From Kingella potus (lineage in GTDB: Bacteria; Pseudomonadota; Gammaproteobacteria; Burkholderiales; Neisseriaceae), in contig NZ_UGJJ01000001.1 of the NCBI RefSeq assembly GCF_900451175.1, forward strand, positions 1,302,001 to 1,366,000: DNA of 64,000 bases, given 5' to 3'. Shown in pieces: positions 37,008 through 45,203 of this stretch. The notes under the pieces were generated by a model. That model saw only the letters and a program-made list of their open reading frames with translations. It was not told the DNA's origin and did no database searches. Positions within the stretch are counted from its first letter, which is position 1; each line of letters starts with the position of its first letter. A program made the position numbers and the translations under genes.

Positions 37008-37325
37008 TCAGCCCTTCTCTTGGCGGATTGCCGTCTCACGCAACAGCAGAAACAGCGGCAGCGCGAAAGAAACGCCGACCGCCAAGCCCAAAACCGACCA
37101 CATCATCTGTTTTTTCCCCAGCCTGAACGACTCCGACACCGCAAAAGCAATAAAAACCAAGGCCGAAATAATAACATCGAGGGCAAAGAAGGTGCTGGTG
37201 CGGCTGTCAAACAATTCTTTGAAAAACAAGCCCGCATCAAGCCCGTTTTCCACAACAAACAGGCAAAACGGGGTTAGGGGCAGCACCGCGCCGACCAAGC
37301 ACAGCAGGACATAGAGCTTAACCAT
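37008..37325 (-). CDS. DUF2834-family membrane protein
   Basis: A 105-residue protein with three hydrophobic segments. The middle part (STFFALDVIISALVFIAF) fits the DUF2834 pattern. No function is established. It is one of a run of small minus-strand genes in the mixed-dialect region. Confidence 0.65.
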   Translation of the reverse strand: MVKLYVLLCLVGAVLPLTPFCLFVVENGLDAGLFFKELFDSRTSTFFALDVIISALVFIAFAVSESFRLGKKQMMWSVLGLAVGVSFALPLFLLLRETAIRQEKG

Positions 37326-37547
37326 TCCGTCTCCTTGTGTTTTTTACAAAGTATTTTCACGAACGTGCCAAGGGGTCGTGCCGCGTCAAACCGCAACTGC
37401 CGCACGGTTGGCAAAACAACAGCCAAAAAACCGCATCGGTTTGCCCGCCTCCGCCCAAACGGCAGGGACGGTCTTGCTTATGGCCGCCGTTGCTCGGCTT
37501 GCGTCAGGGTTTCAGGCTGCCTCTGCCTGCCTGCTTCGGCACGGTGC

Positions 37548-37944
37548 TTATGCCTGCCGCGCACCCCACAGCATCAGCGCGGCGCAGATGAGGAAGAGTA
37601 TCCATTGTCCGAGCAGCAGATAGTTTGTTCTTTTGGGCGCGGGCGGCTGCGAGCTGCGCCAGCCATGCGATGCTCCACGCGGTAAGGTAGGCGGCAAGCA
37701 GACAGGCGGCGGTCTGTTTGTCGGCAATGATGTCGGTAAAGGCGAGCAGCCATGATGCGGCGGCTAGCAGCAGCAAATCGATGCTGGCGAGCTGGAACAC
37801 GCAGGCGGCCTGCAACCAGTGCCGCTCTGTTTGCGGGTTTGGCGCATGGGGGCGCAGCGCGGCGGTTTCGCGCGTGCCGATAAAAAAGTGGGCGGCCAGT
37901 GCCAGCGTGATGAGGACGGCGGCGGCAAAAAAGGGGATGTTCAC
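37548..37944 (-). pseudogene. Small membrane protein gene with a frameshift
   Basis: From ATG at 37944 the frame encodes a multi-pass membrane protein with segments near residues 4-20, 50-70 and 80-98. The open frame then runs into unlikely sequence (NKLSAARTMDTLPHLRR) to 37504. Shifting one base forward near 37640-37660 gives a natural continuation with another membrane segment (LLLGQWILFLICAALMLWG) ending at TAA 37550-37548. A one-base indel in the GC-rich stretch around there explains both. Either the gene is broken or the base call is wrong. The family is not recognised. Confidence 0.6.
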
Positions 37945-37986
37945 GGCGGTTTCCTTGTTGGCGTGACGGACGGGGTTTCAGGCTGC

Positions 37987-38388
37987 CTATCCGTTTTCCC
38001 ATTCGATGCCGCTGATGTGCGGATGGGCGCGTAACACGCTGTCCAGCGCGGCGGCGAGTCTGCCTACGGCGGGGCGGGTGTCCACCGCGCGGAACAGGCG
38101 TTTGAGCGGGCGGACGGCTGGGCGGTCGGGCGTGATAAAGCAGCGGAATGCCGGCTCTCCGCCGTCGTCCATATTGCCGCAGCCGAGATAGAGCGGGAAA
38201 TCGGCGTTGGCAAAGGCGATTTCCCAACCCCAGTCTTCTGCGTAGCAGTCGGTTACCGCCAAGCCGTGCGCGGGCAGTTCGGCGGCAAGCCATTGGGCGA
38301 GTTTTTTGCCGTAGCATTGCGGGGCATTGACGGTGTCGTTTTCTACGGGCGCAAAGGCGTTGGAGCGGAAGGTAACGGTGGTTTGCAT
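37987..38388 (-). CDS. Hypothetical protein
   Basis: A 133-residue soluble-looking protein, start at 38388 (MQTTVTFRSNAFAP); the longer open frame upstream runs through DUS sequence. No signal peptide or membrane segment. The central part (YAEDWGWEIAFANADFPLYLGCG) is distinctive, but I do not recognise the family. An AGGCAGCCTGAA-type DUS overlaps its 3' end, unlike the main dialect of the window. Confidence 0.65.
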   Translation of the reverse strand: MQTTVTFRSNAFAPVENDTVNAPQCYGKKLAQWLAAELPAHGLAVTDCYAEDWGWEIAFANADFPLYLGCGNMDDGGEPAFRCFITPDRPAVRPLKRLFRAVDTRPAVGRLAAALDSVLRAHPHISGIEWENG

Positions 38389-38936
38389 GGGGTTTTCGGG
38401 GCTGGTGTGTTTGGGTTTTGCCGAATTTGCCGTGTTCGTTTTCAGGCTGCCCTGATGCCGTCTGAAAGGCAGCCTGAAAACGGGCGCAGCGGGTTTCAGC
38501 GAAGCTAAAACGCTTTCGGCTTGCCAATCGCTTGCCATAGGGCTTTAGCTTTGCAGAAGCGCGTAAACCCGCTTTCAGACGGCATCAAAGCCGTCCAGCC
38601 GTTATTCAAACGCCAAACCGCCCGCCGGCTCTGCCCGCGTGTTCAGGCGTTGTTCCGATTTTGCTACAAACGGGTTTGCGGTATCCCACGCATATTGCCT
38701 GCCTGTTTTGGTGAAGCGTCTTTCGGGTTTTCAGACGGCCTGTTTTCGTTTGGCGGTATGCATTGTGCGGGCGGCGGGATCGGTTGGAAAGTTTGTCTGC
38801 CTGCTGTGTTTTCTGCCGTTGGCTTTTGGGTTTTCAGGCTGCCTGTTTTGCTGTGTCAGGCCGTCTGAAAAACCGTTTCAGACGGCCTCAAAAGCTGCCT
38901 GAAACCTGTTGGCGCGGTTTTCAGGCTGCCTTGTGC
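38389..38936. other. Intergenic stretch with three DUS dialects
   Basis: No gene is supported in 548 bp. Uptake sequences of three types occur: ATGCCGTCTGAA (38455-38466 and reverse at 38574-38585), AGGCCGTCTGAA (several), and AGGCAGCCTGAA (38467-38478, reverse at 38833-38844 and 38920-38931). This points to repeated import of DNA from relatives with other dialects. Confidence 0.7.
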
Positions 38937-39515
38937 TCAGGCAAACCGTTGCCGCACTTTGTGCAGAAACGCTTCGCGTTGGGCGGCGGTGGAAGCGGTG
39001 ATGCCGCCGAAGTTCAGCCATTGGCGTTTTTGGAAGCCGAACTGTTTCATCACCACTTTGACAAACACGCGCTTGATGGGGTTGCCGAGTACCAGCGCAA
39101 AGGCAAAATTGGGGGCGGTGGAGGTGGTGATGAGGGTGGCGGTTTTGATGTGGGTGAGCAGCCCTTTGGTGCTGTGTTTTGTGGGCAGGTAGGCAAACTG
39201 CTGTTTCATCACTTTGTCGAGAAAGCCTTTGCTCATGGCGGGCAGGCTGCTCCACCAAATCGGGCAGATAAAGATGATTTCGTCGGCGGCGCGGATGAGG
39301 GCCTGGTATTTTTCCACCAGCGGGTCTAAGGTCTGGCCTTTGCCGAACAGGGCGAGTTCTTCTTTGCTGTACACGGGGTCGAAGCCGTCGGCGTGCAAAT
39401 CGATTACGTCATGGGCGCGGTTTTTGGCGGCCAGCGCGGCGGTTACGGTTTGCAAAACGGCGTGGTTGAAACTTTTTTCGTAGGGATGGTCGTAAACAAT
39501 CAGGGTGCGGGACAT
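38937..39515 (-). CDS. Flavodoxin-fold NAD(P)H oxidoreductase (KefF/MdaB-like)
   Basis: A 192-residue cytoplasmic flavoprotein of the NAD(P)H dehydrogenase (quinone) family. The N-terminal LIVYDHPYEKSFNHAVL is the phosphate-binding loop, and IIFICPIWWSSLPAMSKGFLDKV is the second family signature. It probably reduces quinones or other electrophiles. It sits in the mixed-dialect region, next to a siderophore receptor gene. Confidence 0.85.
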   Translation of the reverse strand: MSRTLIVYDHPYEKSFNHAVLQTVTAALAAKNRAHDVIDLHADGFDPVYSKEELALFGKGQTLDPLVEKYQALIRAADEIIFICPIWWSSLPAMSKGFLDKVMKQQFAYLPTKHSTKGLLTHIKTATLITTSTAPNFAFALVLGNPIKRVFVKVVMKQFGFQKRQWLNFGGITASTAAQREAFLHKVRQRFA

Positions 39516-39595
39516 GGTGCGCTCCTTAATGTGCGGACAATGGAAATGAGGCAGCCTGAAAACCGTTTTGCTCGGCTTTCAGGCTGCTTTGAGGT

Positions 39596-41758
39596 TTAGA
39601 AGCGGTATTTGAAGCCTAACACCGCGTTGCGCCCTTCGCCGTAGGAGAGGAAGGTGGAGAGGGTGCGGTAGCGGGTGTTGAAGACGTTGTTGACGTTGAG
39701 CGTCAGCTCGGCGTTTTTGTTGATGCGCCATGCGCCCATCAGGTCAACCAGTGCATAGGCTTTCTGCGTGGCGGCTTTTCTGGCGCGGGCGAGGGCTTCG
39801 GCATCGGTGTCGTCGGTGAGCGCACCTTTGTTGATGTTGGACATTTTGCTCTGCCAGCGCAGGCTGCCGCCTACGGTAAAGCGTTCGTTGAAGTCGTAGG
39901 TGGTGGCGAGCTTGATTTGGTGTCTGGGCAAATCGGCTTCGTAGGAGTCTTCGCCGCCACGACGGTTTTGCAGGGTGTAGCCCGCGCTGACAAACCAGTT
40001 GTCGTTGATGCGTCCTGCTACTTCGGCTTCAAAGCCGCGTGTGCGGATGTGGTCTTCGGAAACGTAGTAGTCGCCGGTTTCAACGTATTTGACCATGCCG
40101 TTTTTGCGGGTGTCGAAGAAGGCGGCGGAGGCGTTGAGGCGTTGGTCGAAAAATTCGCCTTTTAGGCCGACTTCAACGTTGCGGCCGGTGGTGGGCTTGA
40201 GGAAACGCCCGTCCTCGCCGCGCTCGAACACCGGCTCGAACGATGTGCCGTAGCTGGTGTAGGCGGAAAGGTTGTCGGTGAGGTCGTACACCGCGCCGAT
40301 GTAGGGCGTGACTTTGCTGCGGGTTACTTGTTCGTCGGTTTCGCCGATGTGTTCGGCCTGGCGCATGGTGATGCGGCTGTAGCGTGCGCCGCCGATGAGG
40401 GCGAGTTTTTCGGTGGGGCGGAAACGGGTGGCGAAGTAGCCGCCGATCTGGCGGGCGCGGACGTCGTCGTCGGCGGTGTATTCGGCATCAGGCACGGGGT
40501 TGGCGGGGCGCAGGCTGCGGTCGTTTAAGAAATCGTGCAGGCCGAAGGCGTTGTCGTAACGCACAAAGCTGCTGGGCATACGGTTTTTGGTGTTGAAGCC
40601 GCTGATGCCGAACATGATGTCGTGTTTGCGGCCGAGCAGGCTGTATTTGCCGTCCACCGAGGCGGCGAAGCTGTGGCTGGTGCTTTTCTCTTTTGAATCG
40701 GTTTCCAGCAGGTCGATTTCGCGGGTGTCGTGGTCAACCTTCATCGCCGCGTAGCCTTGGCGGTCGTGGATGGTGTTGCGCAGCCAGTTGTATTCGAACT
40801 TGCTTTTCCAGTCGGGCGAGAAGCGGTGGCGCAGTTCGGCAAACACGTTGCGGCTGCTGTATGTGTAGGATGTGCCTTTGGGCGAAGTGTTGGCGTGGCG
40901 GCTGATTTCGTCTTTCAGCGGATAGCCTTCGCTGTCGTAGGCGATGGGCAGGAAAATCGGGGTGTCGGTTTCGCGGCGGTTTTGCAGCTGGGTGCCGACG
41001 GAAAGGGTGGTCGAGGGCGCGGCATCCCATTCGGCAACGGCATACAGGCTGCTGTTGCGCATTTTCGCGTCGTCAACCTGATAGCCGCTGCGGTCGTGTC
41101 CCGCCACAATGCGCCCGCGCAGGCTGCCGCTTGGGTTCAGGCTGCCTGAAACGTCGCCGCTTACGCCCCAGCGGCTGTGGTTGCCGGCTTCGGTGCCGAT
41201 TTCGGCCTTAAAGTCTTTGGTGGGGCGTTTGCGTACCAGGCTCACTTGCGCCGAAGGGTCGCCCGTGCCGCCCAAAAGTGCGGACGCGCCGCGCAGCACT
41301 TCCACGCGGTCGAGCGCGTGGGTGTCGACACCGCTCCAGCCCGTCCACGAGTCTTTGCTGAAGCCGGAGCTGCGTAAAGGCACGCCGTCGATTTGGAAGT
41401 TTTTCACTTCCATGCCGCGCGCGTGCAGACCGGCATAGCGGTCGCTGCCGCCGCTGCCGCTTTTCACGGTTACGCCGTTGGTCTGCTCCATCACTTTGCG
41501 CAGGCTGTCGAGCTTCCAGTCTTCCATTTGTTTGGACGTGGTTACGCTCACGCTCTGCGGCGTTTCGCGCAGGGTCATGGCAATGCCCAGCGGGGCATAA
41601 GTGCCGTCGGTGGAATAGCCTTGGTTGAGTGAGGCGGGCTTGCTGCCGGTTACGGTTACGGTGTCGAGGCCGGAGACATCCTGTGCGGCGGTGTCGGCGC
41701 GGGCGGAAAGCGGCAGCAGGGCCAGGGCGATGAGTGAGAGGCGGAACGGTGTTTTCAT
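39596..41758 (-). CDS. TonB-dependent siderophore receptor (FpvA/FhuE-like)
   Basis: A 720-residue outer-membrane receptor with a signal peptide (cleaved near ARA), a TonB box-like DTVTVTG, plug domain with RETPQSVSV (typical of ferric siderophore receptors) and a barrel ending in FKYRF. It most likely takes up a hydroxamate or mixed siderophore, perhaps one made by other species, because no biosynthesis genes are nearby. A TTCAGGCTGCCTGAA uptake sequence lies inside the coding region (41136-41150), so the dialect change reaches this gene. Iron control is expected but no clear Fur box is seen upstream. Confidence 0.88.
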   Translation of the reverse strand: MKTPFRLSLIALALLPLSARADTAAQDVSGLDTVTVTGSKPASLNQGYSTDGTYAPLGIAMTLRETPQSVSVTTSKQMEDWKLDSLRKVMEQTNGVTVKSGSGGSDRYAGLHARGMEVKNFQIDGVPLRSSGFSKDSWTGWSGVDTHALDRVEVLRGASALLGGTGDPSAQVSLVRKRPTKDFKAEIGTEAGNHSRWGVSGDVSGSLNPSGSLRGRIVAGHDRSGYQVDDAKMRNSSLYAVAEWDAAPSTTLSVGTQLQNRRETDTPIFLPIAYDSEGYPLKDEISRHANTSPKGTSYTYSSRNVFAELRHRFSPDWKSKFEYNWLRNTIHDRQGYAAMKVDHDTREIDLLETDSKEKSTSHSFAASVDGKYSLLGRKHDIMFGISGFNTKNRMPSSFVRYDNAFGLHDFLNDRSLRPANPVPDAEYTADDDVRARQIGGYFATRFRPTEKLALIGGARYSRITMRQAEHIGETDEQVTRSKVTPYIGAVYDLTDNLSAYTSYGTSFEPVFERGEDGRFLKPTTGRNVEVGLKGEFFDQRLNASAAFFDTRKNGMVKYVETGDYYVSEDHIRTRGFEAEVAGRINDNWFVSAGYTLQNRRGGEDSYEADLPRHQIKLATTYDFNERFTVGGSLRWQSKMSNINKGALTDDTDAEALARARKAATQKAYALVDLMGAWRINKNAELTLNVNNVFNTRYRTLSTFLSYGEGRNAVLGFKYRF

Positions 41759-42021
41759 GATTTCTCCTAATAAAATGTGCGTTTAGCCGTTAATAGAAAA
41801 TCAAAGCGTTACAATTTTATTACAAAATCATGCCTTATGCAGTGAAAATGCCGGAAACCGGTAAGAAATGTTGGCAAAGGCGGCGCGGCTGCGTGTTTTT
41901 GCAAACGGTGCCGCCGCCGTCCGCCCGTTTGCCCGCCCGCCGATGCCGCCGTTATAATTGCCGCGCCGTTTGTTTTTCAGACGGCCTTTCCGTTCCGCAA
42001 CAGGCCAAACAGGAGAAACCC

Positions 42022-42672
42022 ATGTCCGCCCTGCAACGCTTCACCGCCGAATCCGCCGCCGAATGGCGCGCCTACACCGAACACGGATTCGTCCGCGCCC
42101 TGACCGACGGCACGCTGCCGCCCGAGTGCTTCCGCCACTATCTCAAACAGGATTACCTTTTTCTGCACCAATACGCACGCGCCCTTGCGCTAGGTATGTA
42201 CAAAAGCGGCAGCTTCGGCGAAATCCGCGCCTTGCAGCAGAGCCTGAACGCCATTCTCGAGGAAACCCTGCTGCACGTCGGCTTTTGCGCCGAGTGGGGT
42301 TTGGGCGAAGACGAGCTGCTGCGCGAACCCGAATCCGCCGCCTGCGTCGCCTACACCCGCTATGTGCTCGACTGCGGCATGAAGGGTACATTGGCCGACC
42401 TCTACGCCGCCCTTGCCCCCTGCGTGATCGGTTATGCCGAAATCGGCCGCCGTGCCGCGCTGGAAAGCAGGCCGGGCAATCCCTATCAGGCATGGATAGA
42501 CACCTATGCCGACCCCGCCTTCCAAGAGGCCGCCGCCGCCTTTGCCGACGCGCTGGATGCCGTCTGCGCGGGCGAGAGCGCAGCCCGTCTGGCCGCGCTG
42601 TCCGCCGTGTTCCGCACCGCCGTCCGCATGGAGGCCGCCTTTTGGCAGATGGGGCTCGATTGCAGCCTGTGA
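42022..42672 (+). CDS. tenA: Thiaminase II / aminopyrimidine aminohydrolase
   Basis: A 216-residue all-helical enzyme that salvages thiamine breakdown products by releasing or deaminating the pyrimidine. The active Cys is in ALAPCVIGYAEIG, and the C-terminal RMEAAFWQMGL carries the catalytic Glu. AGGAG lies 6 nt before the ATG at 42022; the longer open frame upstream runs through a DUS. A TATAAT -10-like element is at 41953-41958. No TPP riboswitch motif is visible upstream. Confidence 0.93.
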   Translation: MSALQRFTAESAAEWRAYTEHGFVRALTDGTLPPECFRHYLKQDYLFLHQYARALALGMYKSGSFGEIRALQQSLNAILEETLLHVGFCAEWGLGEDELLREPESAACVAYTRYVLDCGMKGTLADLYAALAPCVIGYAEIGRRAALESRPGNPYQAWIDTYADPAFQEAAAAFADALDAVCAGESAARLAALSAVFRTAVRMEAAFWQMGLDCSL

Positions 42673-42715
42673 GGCCGTCTGAAAATATCAAAAGGCCGTC
42701 TGAAAAACAAAGACC

Positions 42716-42790
42716 GCGTGCGTGGCTGTACCACACACCCTGCACGGGTGCCTATATAGGGTGTGTCGTCCGAAGGCGGCGCACGCGTTC
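42716..42790. repeat. Paired hairpin elements upstream of ispF
   Basis: A reverse and a forward GTAGGGTGTGT-type element, degenerate (TAGGGTGTGTCGTCCG facing CGGCGCACGCG), between DUS copies. No gene lies in the 42673-42936 gap. Confidence 0.6.
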
Positions 42791-42936
42791 CGGCAAAACA
42801 ACAAGCCTGCCGCAAGGCGTGCCGCACAAACGCAAAAAATGCCGCGCAGCCTTGTTTTCAGACGGCCTCCGATACGCGGAACAGGCCGTCCGAACACCCG
42901 GACGGCATCCCGAACGCCAAAAAGAAAGGAAAAACC

Positions 42937-43452
42937 ATGGATTTGCGCATCGGCCAAGGCTACGACGTACACCGGCTCGTTGCCGGCCGCCCGCTCATAC
43001 TCGGCGGCGTCGCCGTCCCGTTTGACCAAGGCCTGCTCGGCCATTCCGATGCCGACGCGCTGCTGCACGCCCTGACCGACGCGCTGCTGGGCGCGGCCGG
43101 ACTCGGCGACATCGGCAGCCACTTCCCCGACACCGCCGCCGAGTTTAAAGACGCGGACAGCCGCGTCCTTTTGCGCGCCGTCTGCAAAAGCCTGCGGGAA
43201 GCGGGCTGGCGCATCATAAATGCCGACACCACCGTCATCGCCCAGCAGCCCAAGCTCGCCCCGCACATCCCCGCCATGCGTGCCAACATCGCCGCCGACC
43301 TCGGCCTGCCCGAAGCCTGCGTCAACATCAAAGGCAAAACCAACGAAAAACTCGGCTATCTCGGGCGCGTCGAAGCCATAGAAGCCCAAGCCGTCGTTTT
43401 GCTGGCACGCAGCGGCGAAACGCTCCGCCCGCCTGTCGTGCAGACGGCCTGA
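42937..43452 (+). CDS. ispF: 2-C-methyl-D-erythritol 2,4-cyclodiphosphate synthase
   Basis: Homotrimeric enzyme of the MEP pathway for isoprenoid precursors. Asp8 and His10 (GYDVHRL) and His42 (GHSDADALLHAL) bind the metal; TNEKLGYLGR is the conserved C-terminal block. 171 residues. AAAGGAAA precedes the ATG. The final codons QTA-stop are supplied by a DUS, so the gene end has been reshaped by the uptake sequence. Confidence 0.96.
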   Translation: MDLRIGQGYDVHRLVAGRPLILGGVAVPFDQGLLGHSDADALLHALTDALLGAAGLGDIGSHFPDTAAEFKDADSRVLLRAVCKSLREAGWRIINADTTVIAQQPKLAPHIPAMRANIAADLGLPEACVNIKGKTNEKLGYLGRVEAIEAQAVVLLARSGETLRPPVVQTA

Positions 43453-43458
43453 ACCGTA

Positions 43459-43503
43459 AAGGCCGTCTGAAAACACCGCCGGACTCCGTTTTCAGACGGC
43501 CTG
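43459..43503 (+). terminator. Inverted DUS pair after ispF
   Basis: AAAGGCCGTCTGAAAAC and its complement around a short loop, immediately after the stop codon. Confidence 0.7.
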
Positions 43504-43559
43504 TTCCTGTCCGCATCCCGCCCCCGTCCCGCGCAAGCGGATAAAGTTTTTTTCCCGAT

Positions 43560-44864
43560 ATGTCTCCGCCGCCAAACCTGCTCCTCATCCACTTCACCCG
43601 CAACCTGCGCCTCGCCGCCAACCCGCTCTTGCAGGCTGCCGCGCAATACGGCCTGCCCGCCGCCGCCCTGTATTTCCTGCCGGAATATGCCAACCCGCGC
43701 CAGCAGTTTTTCCTGCGGCAGACGCTGGCGGAGCTTTCAGACGGCCTGTCCGAATACGGCATCCCGCTGCACGTTTTCTGCGGCAACGCCGTGCGGCAGC
43801 TAAACGCCCTGATGGCGCGTTACCCGTCTGCCCTCCTGCTCACCGCGCAGCACATCCGCCTTGCGGGCACGGACGGTGCGGAGCGCGTACGGTATGTGCA
43901 GGAAGAGCCGCTTGCCCTGCCCGTAACGCGCTACTCCCTCGAAAACGCGCCGCCGCCCGATTTTGCCGTGTACCGCCAGGCATGGCTGCGCCGCGTGCGG
44001 CAGGACGCGGAGGAGGGCGGCCAAACGCCCGACTGGGCGGCGGTGCGCAGAGCGCAGCACGGCCTGCCGCAGCAATGGCGCAACGCGCCGCCGCTGCCCG
44101 CCGCGCCCGCACAAATCCTGTCGCAGGCAGGCGGCGAAACGGCGGCGCAGGCGGCCTGGCAGGCGTTTGCGCCCAAGCTGCCGCATTACGCGCTGATGAA
44201 GGATTTTCCCGCGCAAAAAGGCACTTCCCAGCTTTCCGCCGCCCTGCGTTTCGGCCTGCTGCCGGTGCGGCAGTTGGCGTGTGCAGGTATCGGCGGCGAA
44301 ACGCCCGAGCCGTGGCTGGACAGCGTGTTTTACGGCGACTACTGCCGCCGCCTTCTGCCGTTTTCAGACGGCCTGTGGACATGGCAAAACGGCGCGCTGC
44401 ACGAAATCTGCCGCTCCGCCGCCCCGCCTGAGATGCCCGCATTGGACAGCACCCGAGCCGCTGCCTTTGAACGTTGGCGGCAGGGCATGACCGGCGTGCC
44501 CATTATCGACGCGGCCATGCGCACGCTGGCGGGGAGCGGCTGGCTGCATCCGCGCCTGCGCCCGCTCGCCGCCGCCTTTGCCGTGTCCGCCCTCAAACTG
44601 CCCGCTGCGGCAGGCGAGCATTATTTCGCCCGCACCCTGACCGACTACGACCACGCCCCCAACCGCACCGGCTGGCAGCAGGCCGCGTCAGGCCGTCTGA
44701 AAAACCCGTTTGCCGAATCGCAAAACGCCGACCCCGGCGGCCGCTTTATCCGCAGCCGTCTGCCCGAGCTGGCGCACCTGCCCGACAACCTCATCCACGC
44801 CCCCCACCTTGCCGGCAGCGGCATCGCCCTCAACGGCTACCCCGCCCCCATTGCCTTTGCCTGA
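43560..44864 (+). CDS. Photolyase/cryptochrome-family protein, divergent
   Basis: A 434-residue protein with an N-terminal alpha/beta antenna domain and a C-terminal FAD domain. GMTGVPIIDAAMRTLAGSGWLHPRLR lines up with the photolyase core, where the consensus has MHNRxR, and TDYDHAPNRTGWQQAASGR with the region where consensus has NxGxWQW. Several usually conserved residues (the Asn after MH, the Trp of WQW) are replaced, so DNA-repair activity is uncertain. Two DUS lie in frame (SDGL, SGRLKNPF). It could be a decaying photolyase or a functional divergent cryptochrome. Confidence 0.75.
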   Translation: MSPPPNLLLIHFTRNLRLAANPLLQAAAQYGLPAAALYFLPEYANPRQQFFLRQTLAELSDGLSEYGIPLHVFCGNAVRQLNALMARYPSALLLTAQHIRLAGTDGAERVRYVQEEPLALPVTRYSLENAPPPDFAVYRQAWLRRVRQDAEEGGQTPDWAAVRRAQHGLPQQWRNAPPLPAAPAQILSQAGGETAAQAAWQAFAPKLPHYALMKDFPAQKGTSQLSAALRFGLLPVRQLACAGIGGETPEPWLDSVFYGDYCRRLLPFSDGLWTWQNGALHEICRSAAPPEMPALDSTRAAAFERWRQGMTGVPIIDAAMRTLAGSGWLHPRLRPLAAAFAVSALKLPAAAGEHYFARTLTDYDHAPNRTGWQQAASGRLKNPFAESQNADPGGRFIRSRLPELAHLPDNLIHAPHLAGSGIALNGYPAPIAFA

Positions 44865-44879
44865 AACGGAAAACGGCGC

Positions 44880-44925
44880 AAGAGGCCGTCTGAAAACACA
44901 CAATCCGTGTTTTCAGACGGCCTCT
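44880..44925 (+). terminator. Inverted DUS pair after the photolyase-like gene
   Basis: AGAGGCCGTCTGAAAACAC and its complement form a long stem 16 nt past the stop. The rest of the gap to 45203 holds no gene; its AT-rich end with TTTACAAT (about 45135-45142) is the likely fetA promoter. Confidence 0.75.
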
Positions 44926-45203
44926 TGCGCATACGGACGGCAAATCGGGCAAACCGGTGCCGCATTGCGGCGGGCGGCGTATTTGCGGGCAGAGGGCAGA
45001 CGCAGGCAGGGCTTTTGAACGCGGCGGCAGCCGTTTGACGGCGCGATAGCGTCCGCATATTGCGGCACGGCACGTTCCGACAGGAAAACAAATAAAAATA
45101 AATCGTAATTTTTGCGGACACATGATTAAAATCGTTTACAATACGCGCCGTTTTACTCGGTAGTTTTAACTTTATCCAACGAAAACAAGCAAAAAGGTAT
45201 TAT

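Noticed and set aside
39516..41830. Clear Fur box upstream of the siderophore receptor
   Set aside because: AT-rich sequence is present but no array of GATAAT-like hexamers could be aligned convincingly.
41759..42021. TPP riboswitch upstream of tenA
   Set aside because: The conserved CTGAGA and related motifs of the thi-box are not seen in the leader.
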